In this document: positions 7,091 to 15,701 of the stretch, in pieces
Layout: every line of letters starts with the position of its first letter
Numbering within the stretch: the first letter of the stretch is position 1
From: a virus
Reading direction: 5' to 3' (one strand)
Length of the DNA: 64,000 nt
IMG/VR virus record: IMGVR_UViG_3300027708_000012
Span: 281,370 to 345,369 of that record
The notes under the pieces: model-generated
The model's database searches: none
Seen by the model: only the letters and a program-made list of their open reading frames with translations
What the model was told of the DNA's origin: nothing
Position numbers and translations under genes: made by a program

Positions 7091-7978
7091 TTAAACTTTA
7101 GTTGCCACTTCAATGTGCTTAGGACTTGCTCGCAAGTCTTTTGATCGTGGAATGTTAGTTCTACTTTTCCTGGCTGATCCGTCGGATCGTTTACGTGTAT
7201 CGCTATTAGGATCAATAACCACATTGTCTTTCTCCTGTGTCCATGTAACTATCTCCCAAGTACCGTTATGATGTTCTACTAGGGCTGTACAACTTTCAAC
7301 CCAATCGCCATCATTCATATAAACAACATCATCTATGTTTTTAATTTCAGCATGATGTATGTGCCCGCATATAACACCATCAAAGCCACGCTTTTTACAA
7401 TATCCAGCAAGGTTCTTTTCAAAGTGGAACATAAAGTCCACAGCTTTCTTTACTCGCTTCTTAAGGTACTGACTAAGGCTAAAGTACCCAAAACCAAAGC
7501 GATGGCGTAGCCAATTGAACTTGCTATTAATCGATAAAATGACATCATATGCTTTGTCTCCTAAAAATGCTATCCACGGTGCTAGTCTAGTAATGCCATC
7601 AAACAAGTCACCGTGTGTAACTAAGTAATGATTGCCGTCAGCACCTATGTGTTCTATTTGATTGTGTATCTCAACGAGTCCAAAACTGAATCCATAAGGA
7701 ATCATTGGTCTTAAAAATTCGTCGTGATTTCCTGCAATATAAACGACACGAGTACCACGTTTAGCATGACCGAGAACACGACGCACCACATTAGTGTGGC
7801 TCTGTTTCCATCTCCATTTATTTTGTTGGATTCGCCAGGCATCAATTATATCTCCTACAAGGTATAGGGTATCACAAGAGTTGTGTTTAAGAAAGTTGTT
7901 TAACTTATCTGCTTGACAATCCCTTGTGCCTAAATGCACATCACTAATGAAAATGCTACGATAAGTTTTGGTTTCCAT
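7091..7978 (-). CDS. LpxH-like calcineurin-type metallophosphoesterase
   Basis: The 295-residue protein has the full metallophosphoesterase set in order: DVHLG, GDIIDAW, GNHDE, THGDLFD and GHIHHAE. The arrangement, including the long helical insert between THGD and GHIHH, fits the UDP-2,3-diacylglucosamine diphosphatase (LpxH) group of lipid A biosynthesis. About 45 C-terminal residues are basic, Ser-rich and outside the fold. It may alter host lipid A or dephosphorylate another surface precursor. The late-promoter octamer ends five bases before the ATG and there is no ribosome site. Confidence 0.8.
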   Translation of the reverse strand: METKTYRSIFISDVHLGTRDCQADKLNNFLKHNSCDTLYLVGDIIDAWRIQQNKWRWKQSHTNVVRRVLGHAKRGTRVVYIAGNHDEFLRPMIPYGFSFGLVEIHNQIEHIGADGNHYLVTHGDLFDGITRLAPWIAFLGDKAYDVILSINSKFNWLRHRFGFGYFSLSQYLKKRVKKAVDFMFHFEKNLAGYCKKRGFDGVICGHIHHAEIKNIDDVVYMNDGDWVESCTALVEHHNGTWEIVTWTQEKDNVVIDPNSDTRKRSDGSARKSRTNIPRSKDLRASPKHIEVATKV

Positions 7979-7983
7979 ACCAT

Positions 7984-7991
7984 TATTTATC
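7984..7991 (-). promoter_or_regulatory. T4-type late promoter GATAAATA
   Basis: Five bases separate the octamer from the ATG at 7978, predicting a leaderless mRNA for the LpxH-like gene. Confidence 0.7.
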
Positions 7992-8022
7992 GTAGCATTA
8001 TGTATGCAATATTACAAGAGCG

Positions 8023-8181
8023 TTACACTTGTACTACTGTCCACTTGTGTGTGAATGGTTTGCCTTCGGCCTTGTGTTTCAAGATTTTGGCGAACTCTTT
8101 CAAGCGAAGTTCGTATTGTTTCTCGGCATCGTGGTCGACGCAAGCCTTGTACAGTTTAGCTATTAGCTTTTTCTGTTTCAT
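8023..8181 (-). CDS. 52-residue basic protein
   Basis: AAGGAGGA seven bases before the ATG at 8181 is a near-perfect ribosome site. The product is Lys-rich and predicted helical ([20 protein letters not shown] at the start, ending HKWTVVQV). It follows a late-promoter octamer. No family is recognised. Confidence 0.7.
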   Translation of the reverse strand: MKQKKLIAKLYKACVDHDAEKQYELRLKEFAKILKHKAEGKPFTHKWTVVQV

Positions 8182-8201
8182 GGTTGTGTCCTCCTTGATA
8201 G

Positions 8202-8801
8202 TTATTTATTCGCTAACGGATTATCAACCGCTTGTTTAATCTTGTTATCAACTTCTGCTCTTAACGCACGAATCTCAGCTTGTTGTTCTTTTTGATTCTT
8301 AACCAACTCGCGATTGATATCTTTTAGTGTAGCATCAACATCACGCTTGATTTCTTTCACAGTGCCATCGACATCGCGCTTAATTTCCTTCATTCCTGAA
8401 TCTGTTAGTCGTTGATCTGTTTTACTTGAACGCTCAACATTTTCAACAACAGCTTCTAGTCTGCGAACATCGCCTTTAAGATCGTTCTTGATGTTGTTGG
8501 TATACTCGGTCATCTTGCTAGTATTGGCATCCAACACTTCCATCTTTTTATAGATTTCAGCAAGATCAGGTGTAACATATTCCGCAATCTTTTTCTTCAT
8601 CCCCATGTAGTCTTTATACACCTCAAAGCACCCATAAAGCCCGCCCAATAATGATGACGCTAGGGTGAATGCTACCATAAGTTTGGCTGGTGTGAATTCA
8701 TAACCACCAATACTGATAACAGTATCTTTGCTGGCATACTTTTTTACAGCCGCTTCAGCTTCGTCTATTTTTGCATTGACGTCTTTAATTTCTTCTGTCA
8801 T
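8202..8801 (-). CDS. Membrane-anchored coiled-coil protein
   Basis: The 199-residue protein has a soluble N-terminus, one hydrophobic helix near residues 38-58 ([20 protein letters not shown]) and a long charged coiled coil. Within it [22 protein letters not shown] repeats back to back. The GGAGAG ribosome site lies inside the end of the upstream gene, so the two are cotranscribed. No family is recognised; it may organise a membrane complex. Confidence 0.6.
   Translation of the reverse strand: MTEEIKDVNAKIDEAEAAVKKYASKDTVISIGGYEFTPAKLMVAFTLASSLLGGLYGCFEVYKDYMGMKKKIAEYVTPDLAEIYKKMEVLDANTSKMTEYTNNIKNDLKGDVRRLEAVVENVERSSKTDQRLTDSGMKEIKRDVDGTVKEIKRDVDATLKDINRELVKNQKEQQAEIRALRAEVDNKIKQAVDNPLANK
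8203..8210 (-). promoter_or_regulatory. T4-type late promoter AATAAATA
   Basis: It lies 21 bases before the ATG of the 52-residue gene, overlapping the end of the upstream gene. Confidence 0.55.
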
Positions 8802-8802
8802 T

Positions 8803-10893
8803 TTACTCTCCTTGCTTATATTGCATGTCTACCATTCTTTTATGTAGGCTATCGCTACTCATTTGTCGCAGTACTTGTACGTTGTCTATGACTTTTTGGC
8901 CTTTATAAACTTCTTTAGGTTCATAAAAAGCCGTATCTCTTAATACAAACGAATATGCTTCAAATCCTCTTGGTTGTGTAGCCATTGATGCAAGATCAAC
9001 ACCTGCGGCTAGATCGTTTGGTTGTACATTTCTATTAACTGTACTTGTCTGTGACTGTATATTTTCTTGCATTAACTCAAAACGCTGTTGCATCATCATT
9101 TCTGACAATGGATTGCCAGCCTTACCCATGCCGCCAAAACTAGCAACTTGCATTGGTGGTGTTTCTACTTCCATAATACGTTCTTGTAATCGTGGCTGAT
9201 ATACAGGTGCGGTTTGTGTAGGTGCTGGACTTATACTAGATAAATTTAATGACCCTAGTGGATTGTAGGCAAACGGATTTCGACTAACTGTTAATCCTGT
9301 ACCACTACTGGCTTGTTGTTGGGATTCTGTTGCTGCAGGTGCTGTAGGTTTTAACATAGCTACTGATGTTGACTGTGTTTCTTGTTGTGCTTGTTGCGGT
9401 GGTGTATATGCAGCTTGTTGAATCTGTACAACACTTCCATTAGATTGTTGTTGTACTTCTTGTTGTACTTCTTGTTGTACTTGTTGTACTACACGACTAG
9501 TCTGTTGCTGTTGCGTAGTAGTCTGTTGCTGTTGTTGCGTATTTTGACTTGTTTGAATTGCGGTCTGCTGGCTAGCTTGTGTATTTTGACTGGAGAACTG
9601 TGCGGCTGCTGTGGCACTGTTAGCACTCATATCTTGATTCATACTGATTGCAAGATTACTAGCGGCTTGTGAACTTTGTTGGGTATTTTCAAATGCTTTG
9701 GCAGCATTTTGTACGGCTGATTGTTGTATTGCTTGTTCTTTGGCCTGTGCTGATTTGACCACACTCATTGCTAATTTGCTAGGGCCACCTCCGCTGGTTG
9801 CAGAGCCTGCTTGTTGTGGGCCTGCCTGACTTGGTCCAGCACTTGGTGGAGGTGCAGATTGTGCTACTTGAGGAGGACCGCCGGCTGGTTGAGGTTGTGT
9901 TGGTGCAGGCCCAGCTTGTTGCGGGCTAGGCTGTGCCGGATTATCTTGTGCTACCGCAGGATTTTGATTTGGATCTTGCCCCGGTTGCTGAGTTGGTAGT
10001 CCTTGTTGTGCAGGTGCTTGCTGTGCAGGTTGTTGTGCTTGCTGTTGTGGACTTGCTTGAGCTAATGCAGGTGCCGCATCGGCTACAGCAGGGGGTGCCG
10101 CCGCTGGTGCAGGTGATGTATAGTTCATTGCAGGTACAAATGAAGTAGCACTTGCATTTGAAACTGTAGATCCTAGTATAGAATTTTTAACAGTAGCTAA
10201 AGCGTATCCTGGGCAAGTAGGACTTGATAATGGGTCGTTTATACACGGATCGGGCTTTACTGTATATTTCAAGCTAAAATTAACATTAATAATTTCTGGA
10301 CCATAATTGCCAGCCCAATAATTATTGTCTCGGCCTACAAAGCCTACCTGTGCATTACTAAAGCTAGTTGCTGGTACAGGACTAGAAAAAGTTTCACTGA
10401 AGTTAAAGTTAGTCCAGTTATATTTCCTATTTGTTTGACTAGTATAATCATAGTTTGCTGCTAGTCCTCCACCGCTATTATAGAACTTAACATACGCACC
10501 TAAATAATCTTGACGTCCATCATCCCAGCCGTTGCCGTTCTTAGCAGTAAACCCGAAATTAAATCCTCCAAGTTGTACACCACTTCCGCCTATAGACAAT
10601 GCCTTGTTTATACTGACAATTTGATTTAAGTCTGTAGTGCCGTATGAATAGTTAATAACACCATCTGGTCTTATACTTGGTTTAGGACCACAGTTACCAG
10701 CCTGACCGGCCTGGAAGCACAGTGTATTAACATAGACACCGTTGTTCCAAATGCTAGTCGTATCTGTAGGCGCAGTACCGTTATTAATTAAATTACCGGT
10801 AGTAGCGTCTACTTGAGCATTAGTGGAAGCCGAATATACGATAAGCAATAACGCCCAGTATACTACCGATACCAACTTTCTTATAAGTGTCAT
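8803..10893 (-). CDS. Exported Gln/Pro-rich protein
   Basis: The product is about 696 residues. It has a signal peptide (LIRKLVSVVYWALLLIVYSA, then ASTNAQ), a globular N-terminal region to about residue 230 with paired Cys, a disordered Pro/Ala/Gln-rich middle (about 260-380), poly-Gln tracts to about 510, and an ordered C-terminus. The ATG at 10893 fits the AGAGG site better than the GTG at 10899. It overlaps the upstream Asn/Thr-rich gene by 74 bases in another frame. No family is recognised. Its export signal and coupling to another exported protein suggest a paired envelope or surface structure. Confidence 0.6.
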   Translation of the reverse strand: MTLIRKLVSVVYWALLLIVYSASTNAQVDATTGNLINNGTAPTDTTSIWNNGVYVNTLCFQAGQAGNCGPKPSIRPDGVINYSYGTTDLNQIVSINKALSIGGSGVQLGGFNFGFTAKNGNGWDDGRQDYLGAYVKFYNSGGGLAANYDYTSQTNRKYNWTNFNFSETFSSPVPATSFSNAQVGFVGRDNNYWAGNYGPEIINVNFSLKYTVKPDPCINDPLSSPTCPGYALATVKNSILGSTVSNASATSFVPAMNYTSPAPAAAPPAVADAAPALAQASPQQQAQQPAQQAPAQQGLPTQQPGQDPNQNPAVAQDNPAQPSPQQAGPAPTQPQPAGGPPQVAQSAPPPSAGPSQAGPQQAGSATSGGGPSKLAMSVVKSAQAKEQAIQQSAVQNAAKAFENTQQSSQAASNLAISMNQDMSANSATAAAQFSSQNTQASQQTAIQTSQNTQQQQQTTTQQQQTSRVVQQVQQEVQQEVQQQSNGSVVQIQQAAYTPPQQAQQETQSTSVAMLKPTAPAATESQQQASSGTGLTVSRNPFAYNPLGSLNLSSISPAPTQTAPVYQPRLQERIMEVETPPMQVASFGGMGKAGNPLSEMMMQQRFELMQENIQSQTSTVNRNVQPNDLAAGVDLASMATQPRGFEAYSFVLRDTAFYEPKEVYKGQKVIDNVQVLRQMSSDSLHKRMVDMQYKQGE

Positions 10894-12187
10894 CTTCACT
10901 CACCTCTGTTTCTTTTGGTAATTTTTCTGGATTTGATTCCCACTCTACTTTAGCTTGGGCTCCAATCTTACCTTCGTACGGGCATGGTGTGCCTGCTGCC
11001 ATCATAGCATCAAATACACGACGATCTTGACACATAGTAGCAACTGCGGCAACTTTCATCCCCATGTCGTATAATGTCTTGCTTAATTTTAATCGTTCAC
11101 AATTCATATCACGAACTGTGCCGCCTGAACTAACACCAAAGATTTGTGTTTGTACTGAACCGCTTGTGCCTGTTGTACATAGGTCAGCATTACCACCTGA
11201 CATCATTGCTGGTGCAACGGCTGTTGGTGGAGGTTGAATAACACGCTGAGTAATATCACTTGTATTAACATTGTTATTTGTCATTGAACCACTGTTAATA
11301 TTCTGATTAACGTTATTATTTGCATTAGTACTTGTACTAGCATTAGTATTATTATTGTTATTGGTCATTGTACCGTTATTGGTATTCTGATTAATATTAG
11401 TCATCGTTCCTGTGTTAATATTGTTATTAGTATTGCTAGTAGTAGCTGTTGTAGTGTTGATATTACGATTGGTCATATCACCTGTATTAACATTATTATT
11501 TGTGTTAACACTGGTACTCGTATTAACATTGTTGTTATTGTTAGTCATTGTACCATACTGGTAGTTAGTATTGGTGCTTGTACTAGTGTTAACATTGTTG
11601 TTATTGTTAGTATTAACACTAGTGCTAGAACTAACATTATTATTGTTATAAGTCATTGTACCTGAATTAATGTTATTATTGGTGTTGACATTATTGCTAG
11701 TACTTGCGCTGACATTGTTGTTATTGTACGTCATTGTACCAGTATTAATATTGTTATTGGTGTTAACATTATTGCTAGTACTGGTACTTGTATTGACATT
11801 GTTGTTATTGTTAGTCATTGTACCTGTATTAACATTATTATTATTAAATGTCTGAGTACCGCTATTAACGTTATTGTTGTTATTAGTGTAGGTTACTGCG
11901 CCACTCATAACGTTGTTATTGTTATTATTGTTGGTCATAGTACCACTATTAACGTTATTGTTGTTATTAGTGTTAGTTGTACCGCCACTTAGCACAGTAT
12001 TATTATTTGTAGTTGTAGTACCGCTATTAACATTATTTGTGTTAATTGTACTTGTGCTAACGCTTGTACTATTAGTATCTACGAGACTTTTAGAATCGTA
12101 GCCGCCTTGGTTAATCACAGTTTGAGGTAGCACGGTGGTGCTTGATAGTACCAACATTAATGCTGGCATTATATTTTTAATACGCAT
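10820..12187 (-). CDS. Exported Asn/Thr-rich repeat protein
   Basis: The 455-residue protein starts with a signal peptide. Residues about 40-330 consist of more than 20 degenerate repeats around NNNVNTGTMTNNNN with a period of roughly 11-14 residues. The conserved C-terminal 125 residues contain several Cys (ADLCTT, DMNCERLKL, MCQDRRVFDAMMAAGTPCP) and end in a hydrophobic segment. The repeats look suited to a beta-solenoid or amyloid-like stack. It is expressed from a late-type octamer with a TTGGAG ribosome site. Function unknown. Confidence 0.65.
   Translation of the reverse strand: MRIKNIMPALMLVLSSTTVLPQTVINQGGYDSKSLVDTNSTSVSTSTINTNNVNSGTTTTNNNTVLSGGTTNTNNNNNVNSGTMTNNNNNNNVMSGAVTYTNNNNNVNSGTQTFNNNNVNTGTMTNNNNNVNTSTSTSNNVNTNNNINTGTMTYNNNNVSASTSNNVNTNNNINSGTMTYNNNNVSSSTSVNTNNNNNVNTSTSTNTNYQYGTMTNNNNNVNTSTSVNTNNNVNTGDMTNRNINTTTATTSNTNNNINTGTMTNINQNTNNGTMTNNNNNTNASTSTNANNNVNQNINSGSMTNNNVNTSDITQRVIQPPPTAVAPAMMSGGNADLCTTGTSGSVQTQIFGVSSGGTVRDMNCERLKLSKTLYDMGMKVAAVATMCQDRRVFDAMMAAGTPCPYEGKIGAQAKVEWESNPEKLPKETEVSEDDTYKKVGIGSILGVIAYRIFGFH
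11240..12080 (-). repeat. Degenerate Asn-codon repeat block
   Basis: AAC/AAT-rich 33-42 bp units encode NNNVNTGTMT-type repeats in the exported Asn/Thr-rich gene. Codon choice varies between copies, which keeps the protein pattern while avoiding exact DNA repeats. Confidence 0.75.
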
Positions 12188-12210
12188 GGCTTCGCTCCAA
12201 ATTGCATTAG

Positions 12211-12218
12211 TATTTAAG
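12211..12218 (-). promoter_or_regulatory. T4-type late promoter CTTAAATA
   Basis: It lies 23 bases before the ATG at 12187, leaving room for the TTGGAG site. Confidence 0.5.
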
Positions 12219-12247
12219 TGAGCAATTGTACGAGTAATACTACTGTA

Positions 12248-12934
12248 TTATTTTTTGAATTCTATTATTGCGGATTTTACCAAGCTATCAATACTGTTTA
12301 TTAATGGGATTTCTTGATATTGTTTTTCTCTGACAACTAATGGTATTTCTGTACAGCCTAAAACCACAGCTTGCGCACCTTTTTCAATTAACGATTTAAC
12401 CACAGTCATCAGCATGCCATGTGCTAATATAGGCTTGTTTGCTTTGATCAAATCTATTCCAGGCTGAACATAGTCTTCCATTTCTTTGCTAGTTGGTGTT
12501 ATGCAAGTCCATCCTAATTTGGACAAATGATTGTTATATAAGCCTAGTTGCATTGTAGCCCTAGTTCCCATTACACCAATAGTACCAGTTATGTTTTGAG
12601 CTCGTAATTCATCTGCTACACTATCTACAATATGCGTAATTGGCACACCTAGTGCTGTTAATCTGTCATACCAAAAATGTGCTGTATTGCAAGGAATTAC
12701 AATGTGATCGCAATCTGCATTTTTTAAACCTTGTATCCCACGTTTAAGTTTTTCCCAAGGCAAATCGTCTTTGTTGAGTAAACTTGTACTACGATCTGGA
12801 ACTGTAGGATCACTCCATAGTATTACTGGAATATGTTCTTGATCGCAGGTTGCTGGAGTTTGTTCAGTTAGGCGTACTAGGAATTCTGCACTGGCCGCTG
12901 GCCCCATTCCACCAAGTACACCTAGGCGTTTCAT
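12248..12934 (-). CDS. Aspartate/glutamate racemase family enzyme
   Basis: The 228-residue protein has the cofactor-independent Asp/Glu/hydantoin racemase pattern: GVLGGMGPAAS at the N-terminus, first catalytic Cys in IPCNTAHFWY near residue 83, and second in LGCTEIPLV near 190. Both Cys are present, so it should be active in interconverting L and D forms of an acidic amino acid. Its ATG overlaps the stop of the upstream gene (ATGA) and it is the last gene of the four-gene uptake operon. Confidence 0.9.
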   Translation of the reverse strand: MKRLGVLGGMGPAASAEFLVRLTEQTPATCDQEHIPVILWSDPTVPDRSTSLLNKDDLPWEKLKRGIQGLKNADCDHIVIPCNTAHFWYDRLTALGVPITHIVDSVADELRAQNITGTIGVMGTRATMQLGLYNNHLSKLGWTCITPTSKEMEDYVQPGIDLIKANKPILAHGMLMTVVKSLIEKGAQAVVLGCTEIPLVVREKQYQEIPLINSIDSLVKSAIIEFKK

Positions 12935-13536
12935 TTTTTATTGTATAGTAAACTGGATGCCACTATCATAACAGTCTGTGCCATCTCAATATCTGAAGGT
13001 TTTTCCTTCCATCCGACACTAATTTGCCCGATAAACAAACCTGGTTCTGCTGGAACACTTATGCGACACATGTAGTTTACACCAGATGCTTTATAAGTAA
13101 ATCCAATATAGCTTTGAGGTCTGTTATAGTCTGCACAGGGAATTTTGCCTGACATTAGACCAATAACATCTTCATTGTTATTTAGATTTTTCGTTAACAG
13201 GCCAACATCTGCACCGTCGTGAGTTTTATCATGGCCGCCACTACGACTGGTTAAGTAAGTTAATTTTCTAGTGTTAAGCACAGTATTAACTTCAAACAAT
13301 GCTACTAGTTCTGCATCTGTATTTTTCAGTATAAAGTTTGCGGCTTCTTCATACTTGCCATTCATTTTGGGTAGTGCTTGTTGAGCACGATAACTGGCCA
13401 TAAAGTTATCTTTTTCGCTGTATACGATCCAGCCTCCAAAAGTAAGGAGGCATAGAAACACAACCGTAAATAGGCGAAAAGGACTTTCGCCTATGAACTT
13501 CAATAGTTCAAGCAGGAACTCTTTCAGCTTGTCCAT
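12931..13536 (-). CDS. Membrane-anchored extracytoplasmic protein of the uptake operon
   Basis: The 201-residue protein has one membrane helix near residues 21-41 (LFTVVFLCLLTFGGWIVY) followed by a probable periplasmic alpha/beta domain with two Cys (IPCADYNR and NYMCRISV). The domain could be a small ligand-binding (GAF/Cache-like) module but no signature is decisive. It overlaps the symporter by 29 bases and the racemase by 4, so the three are translated as one unit. A sensor or accessory role in acidic amino-acid uptake is inferred only from context. Confidence 0.55.
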   Translation of the reverse strand: MDKLKEFLLELLKFIGESPFRLFTVVFLCLLTFGGWIVYSEKDNFMASYRAQQALPKMNGKYEEAANFILKNTDAELVALFEVNTVLNTRKLTYLTSRSGGHDKTHDGADVGLLTKNLNNNEDVIGLMSGKIPCADYNRPQSYIGFTYKASGVNYMCRISVPAEPGLFIGQISVGWKEKPSDIEMAQTVMIVASSLLYNKK

Positions 13537-14788
13537 GGTCCACGTCTGCTACAAATGCTGTTACACCCATATTACCAATAACATGGCTGGCTGTGCGAAT
13601 CATATCCATTAGAGGATCAACAGCAATAAACAAGACCAATACTGCTTCGCTTGGTAGTTTTAACAAGTCACAAACAACTGCCACTGTAGCCACTGTTAGA
13701 ATACCTGTAGTACCTGCACTTGCTAGTCCTGCTAAAATGCTACCAAGCAATATAACAATCAATCCACTGGCACCTAATGATAAATCATAAATGCCAGCAA
13801 TAAACGCTGTGGCAATGGCATAGTAAACAATACTTCCAATACGGTTAACAGTAAAGCTCAAGGGAGTAGTTAGTTCTACGGCATCTTTATTATAGCCTAG
13901 TTTAACTAAAGCTTCTTGGCTGTAAGGAATACAAGCTAGGCTTGAACGACTACTAACAGCAATCATAAATGTTTCTTGTATGCCATGCATTGTGTCTATA
14001 ATACTCTTGCGAGATTTCCAGGCAATATATGCTGTAGCAATAGCAACAATAATAAATCCGCCCACAGTCTGCTGAATAATAAAATCAACCATAGTACCAA
14101 AAATGCCTACGCCTACCTTGGCTACTTGTGTTGATATCATGGCAAATAGTGCAATTGGTAAGAAGTAGTTTAAGAACTTGAAAATACTAATACTGGCCTG
14201 TTGGACACTTTTGAAGATATCAATCATAACTTCTTGTCCCACAGACTTTATGTTGCCCAGGGCAATACCGAAGATTAAACAGAAAATAACAATCTTAAGA
14301 CTTTCACCAGATTCTAAACTTTGAAAGATATTTTCTGGAATAAACTTCTGTATCATTGCACCAGCACTTGGCTTAGGTACAACTAGCATTGGCTCTTTTA
14401 GTGTAATTGACATTTCGGTCCCTTGGTCTTTGTTGTTGACCAATGCACCAAGTTGTACTTTCTTTTCGGGAGTCATTTCGCTGCCAGTTAATACTGTCGA
14501 ACCAACGCCAACGACAGAAGCCATGAACATACTAACAACAAAGCCAATGACAATCTTTTTAATCATCGACTGGCTACCTTCTTTCTGTAGCAGTCCAACT
14601 ACACCAACTAGAATAGTGGCAAATAAGAAAGGTAATACAACAACCTTTAATAAACTGATGTAGATACTACCAATAGATTCTAATGCCATAACTTCGTGAG
14701 GCAAATATACCCCGCCAGCTACAGCCAACAGAATACTGCCTAAAATAGTCCAAGGACTAGCTAAAAATTTCTTTATATCGATTTTCAT
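13508..14788 (-). CDS. Dicarboxylate/amino-acid:cation symporter (DAACS/SDF family)
   Basis: The 426-residue polytopic protein is full length for the family (about 400-440). The hairpin-1 serine cluster appears as SSRSSLACIP (279-288), the TM7 motif as NRIGS (315-319, usually NMDGT) and the TM8 motif as DPLMDMIRTASHVIGN (about 391-406). The Arg that binds the substrate side-chain carboxylate and the following Thr are kept, pointing to aspartate, glutamate or a C4 dicarboxylate. Cation-site positions (NMD, and the N and final D of NVxGD) are changed, so coupling may differ. Its ATG overlaps the stop of the binding-protein gene. Confidence 0.88.
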   Translation of the reverse strand: MKIDIKKFLASPWTILGSILLAVAGGVYLPHEVMALESIGSIYISLLKVVVLPFLFATILVGVVGLLQKEGSQSMIKKIVIGFVVSMFMASVVGVGSTVLTGSEMTPEKKVQLGALVNNKDQGTEMSITLKEPMLVVPKPSAGAMIQKFIPENIFQSLESGESLKIVIFCLIFGIALGNIKSVGQEVMIDIFKSVQQASISIFKFLNYFLPIALFAMISTQVAKVGVGIFGTMVDFIIQQTVGGFIIVAIATAYIAWKSRKSIIDTMHGIQETFMIAVSSRSSLACIPYSQEALVKLGYNKDAVELTTPLSFTVNRIGSIVYYAIATAFIAGIYDLSLGASGLIVILLGSILAGLASAGTTGILTVATVAVVCDLLKLPSEAVLVLFIAVDPLMDMIRTASHVIGNMGVTAFVADVDHGQAERVPA

Positions 14789-15606
14789 TTGTTTTCCTTG
14801 TATCTATTCATTAATTTTTTAACATCGATGTCACGGTATTCACTGGAAATGACAAAGTTAGCAATGCCTAATAATTGTAAGCAATTGGGTCTAACAGCCA
14901 CGCCAATTTGATCTACGCTGTCACTAATTGTGATTGTTTTTGTAGTCAAGGCCGCTTCAGGTTTTTCAAAACTAATTTTCTTAATTTCAAACTCGTCACG
15001 ATAAGCGGCATTAATTTTACCACTTGTAACATTTGCTATGACCACGCCCCAGTCATCTTCTGGTAAGAATGTAGCTTTGGGAAAGTTGATACGAGCATAA
15101 GTGTCGTAGCTGGAGTTACGTATAAAACTAATCTTACCATTGAAGTCTCGAATAACTTCATAAGGTTCACGTCCTTTAGTATTCTGACTTAACCAAAGAC
15201 GATTGATAATTATGCTTTGTTTTAGTGTTACATAAGGAGCACTGAATCTCAATGCTTGTAGTCGAGGTCCGGTAATACTTAATTTGCTAATAGCAATGTC
15301 AGCACGACCATCGCGAACTTGTTCTGCCACTTCAGCAAAGCTGGCAGCATCTCTACGGAATTCTACTGGCACGCCTAGTTGTTTGCCAATGCTACGAGCA
15401 ATGTCAACATCTAGTCCGTGTAGGTTATCGTCCTTACCACTAAAGAATGGAGGACTGTCTTTGCCGTTCATGGCCACCACTAATTTGCCTGCTTTTTTAA
15501 TAGCGGCAATGTCAGTGGGCAAAGGAACTTTAGAGTCGGGCATTTGTGCATAGCTAGGAAGTATAGCTAACACGCTGAATGTTAAGGATATTAGTAAGTT
15601 TTTCAT
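14785..15606 (-). CDS. Periplasmic solute-binding protein family 3
   Basis: The 273-residue protein has a signal peptide (about 20 residues, ending SYAQ) and a SBP_bac_3 domain: AGKLVVAMNGKDSPPF, HGLDVDIARSIGKQLGVPVEF, DGRADIAIS and RFSAPYV. These are the landmarks of polar/acidic amino-acid receptors such as GltI and the His/Lys/Arg proteins. It would capture substrate in the periplasm. No ABC permease or ATPase is nearby; instead it is paired with a secondary symporter. It is the first gene of the operon and the late octamer ends five bases before the ATG. Confidence 0.88.
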   Translation of the reverse strand: MKNLLISLTFSVLAILPSYAQMPDSKVPLPTDIAAIKKAGKLVVAMNGKDSPPFFSGKDDNLHGLDVDIARSIGKQLGVPVEFRRDAASFAEVAEQVRDGRADIAISKLSITGPRLQALRFSAPYVTLKQSIIINRLWLSQNTKGREPYEVIRDFNGKISFIRNSSYDTYARINFPKATFLPEDDWGVVIANVTSGKINAAYRDEFEIKKISFEKPEAALTTKTITISDSVDQIGVAVRPNCLQLLGIANFVISSEYRDIDVKKLMNRYKENK

Positions 15607-15611
15607 AGCAG

Positions 15612-15619
15612 TATTTATA
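15612..15619 (-). promoter_or_regulatory. T4-type late promoter TATAAATA
   Basis: A perfect match to the T4 late octamer, five bases before the ATG of the binding-protein gene. It would drive the whole uptake operon and give a leaderless first cistron. Confidence 0.75.
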
Positions 15620-15701
15620 CTATGAAAATAAATTAAACTATCGTATTATTACAGTGATATTACTATAGTTTAAGGGTGTTGGAAAATTGACACCTTAGAA
15701 A

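Noticed and set aside
11240-12080. CRISPR-like array in the regularly repeating Asn-rich DNA
   Set aside because: Repeats are in-frame protein repeats of variable sequence with no unique spacers and no cas genes.
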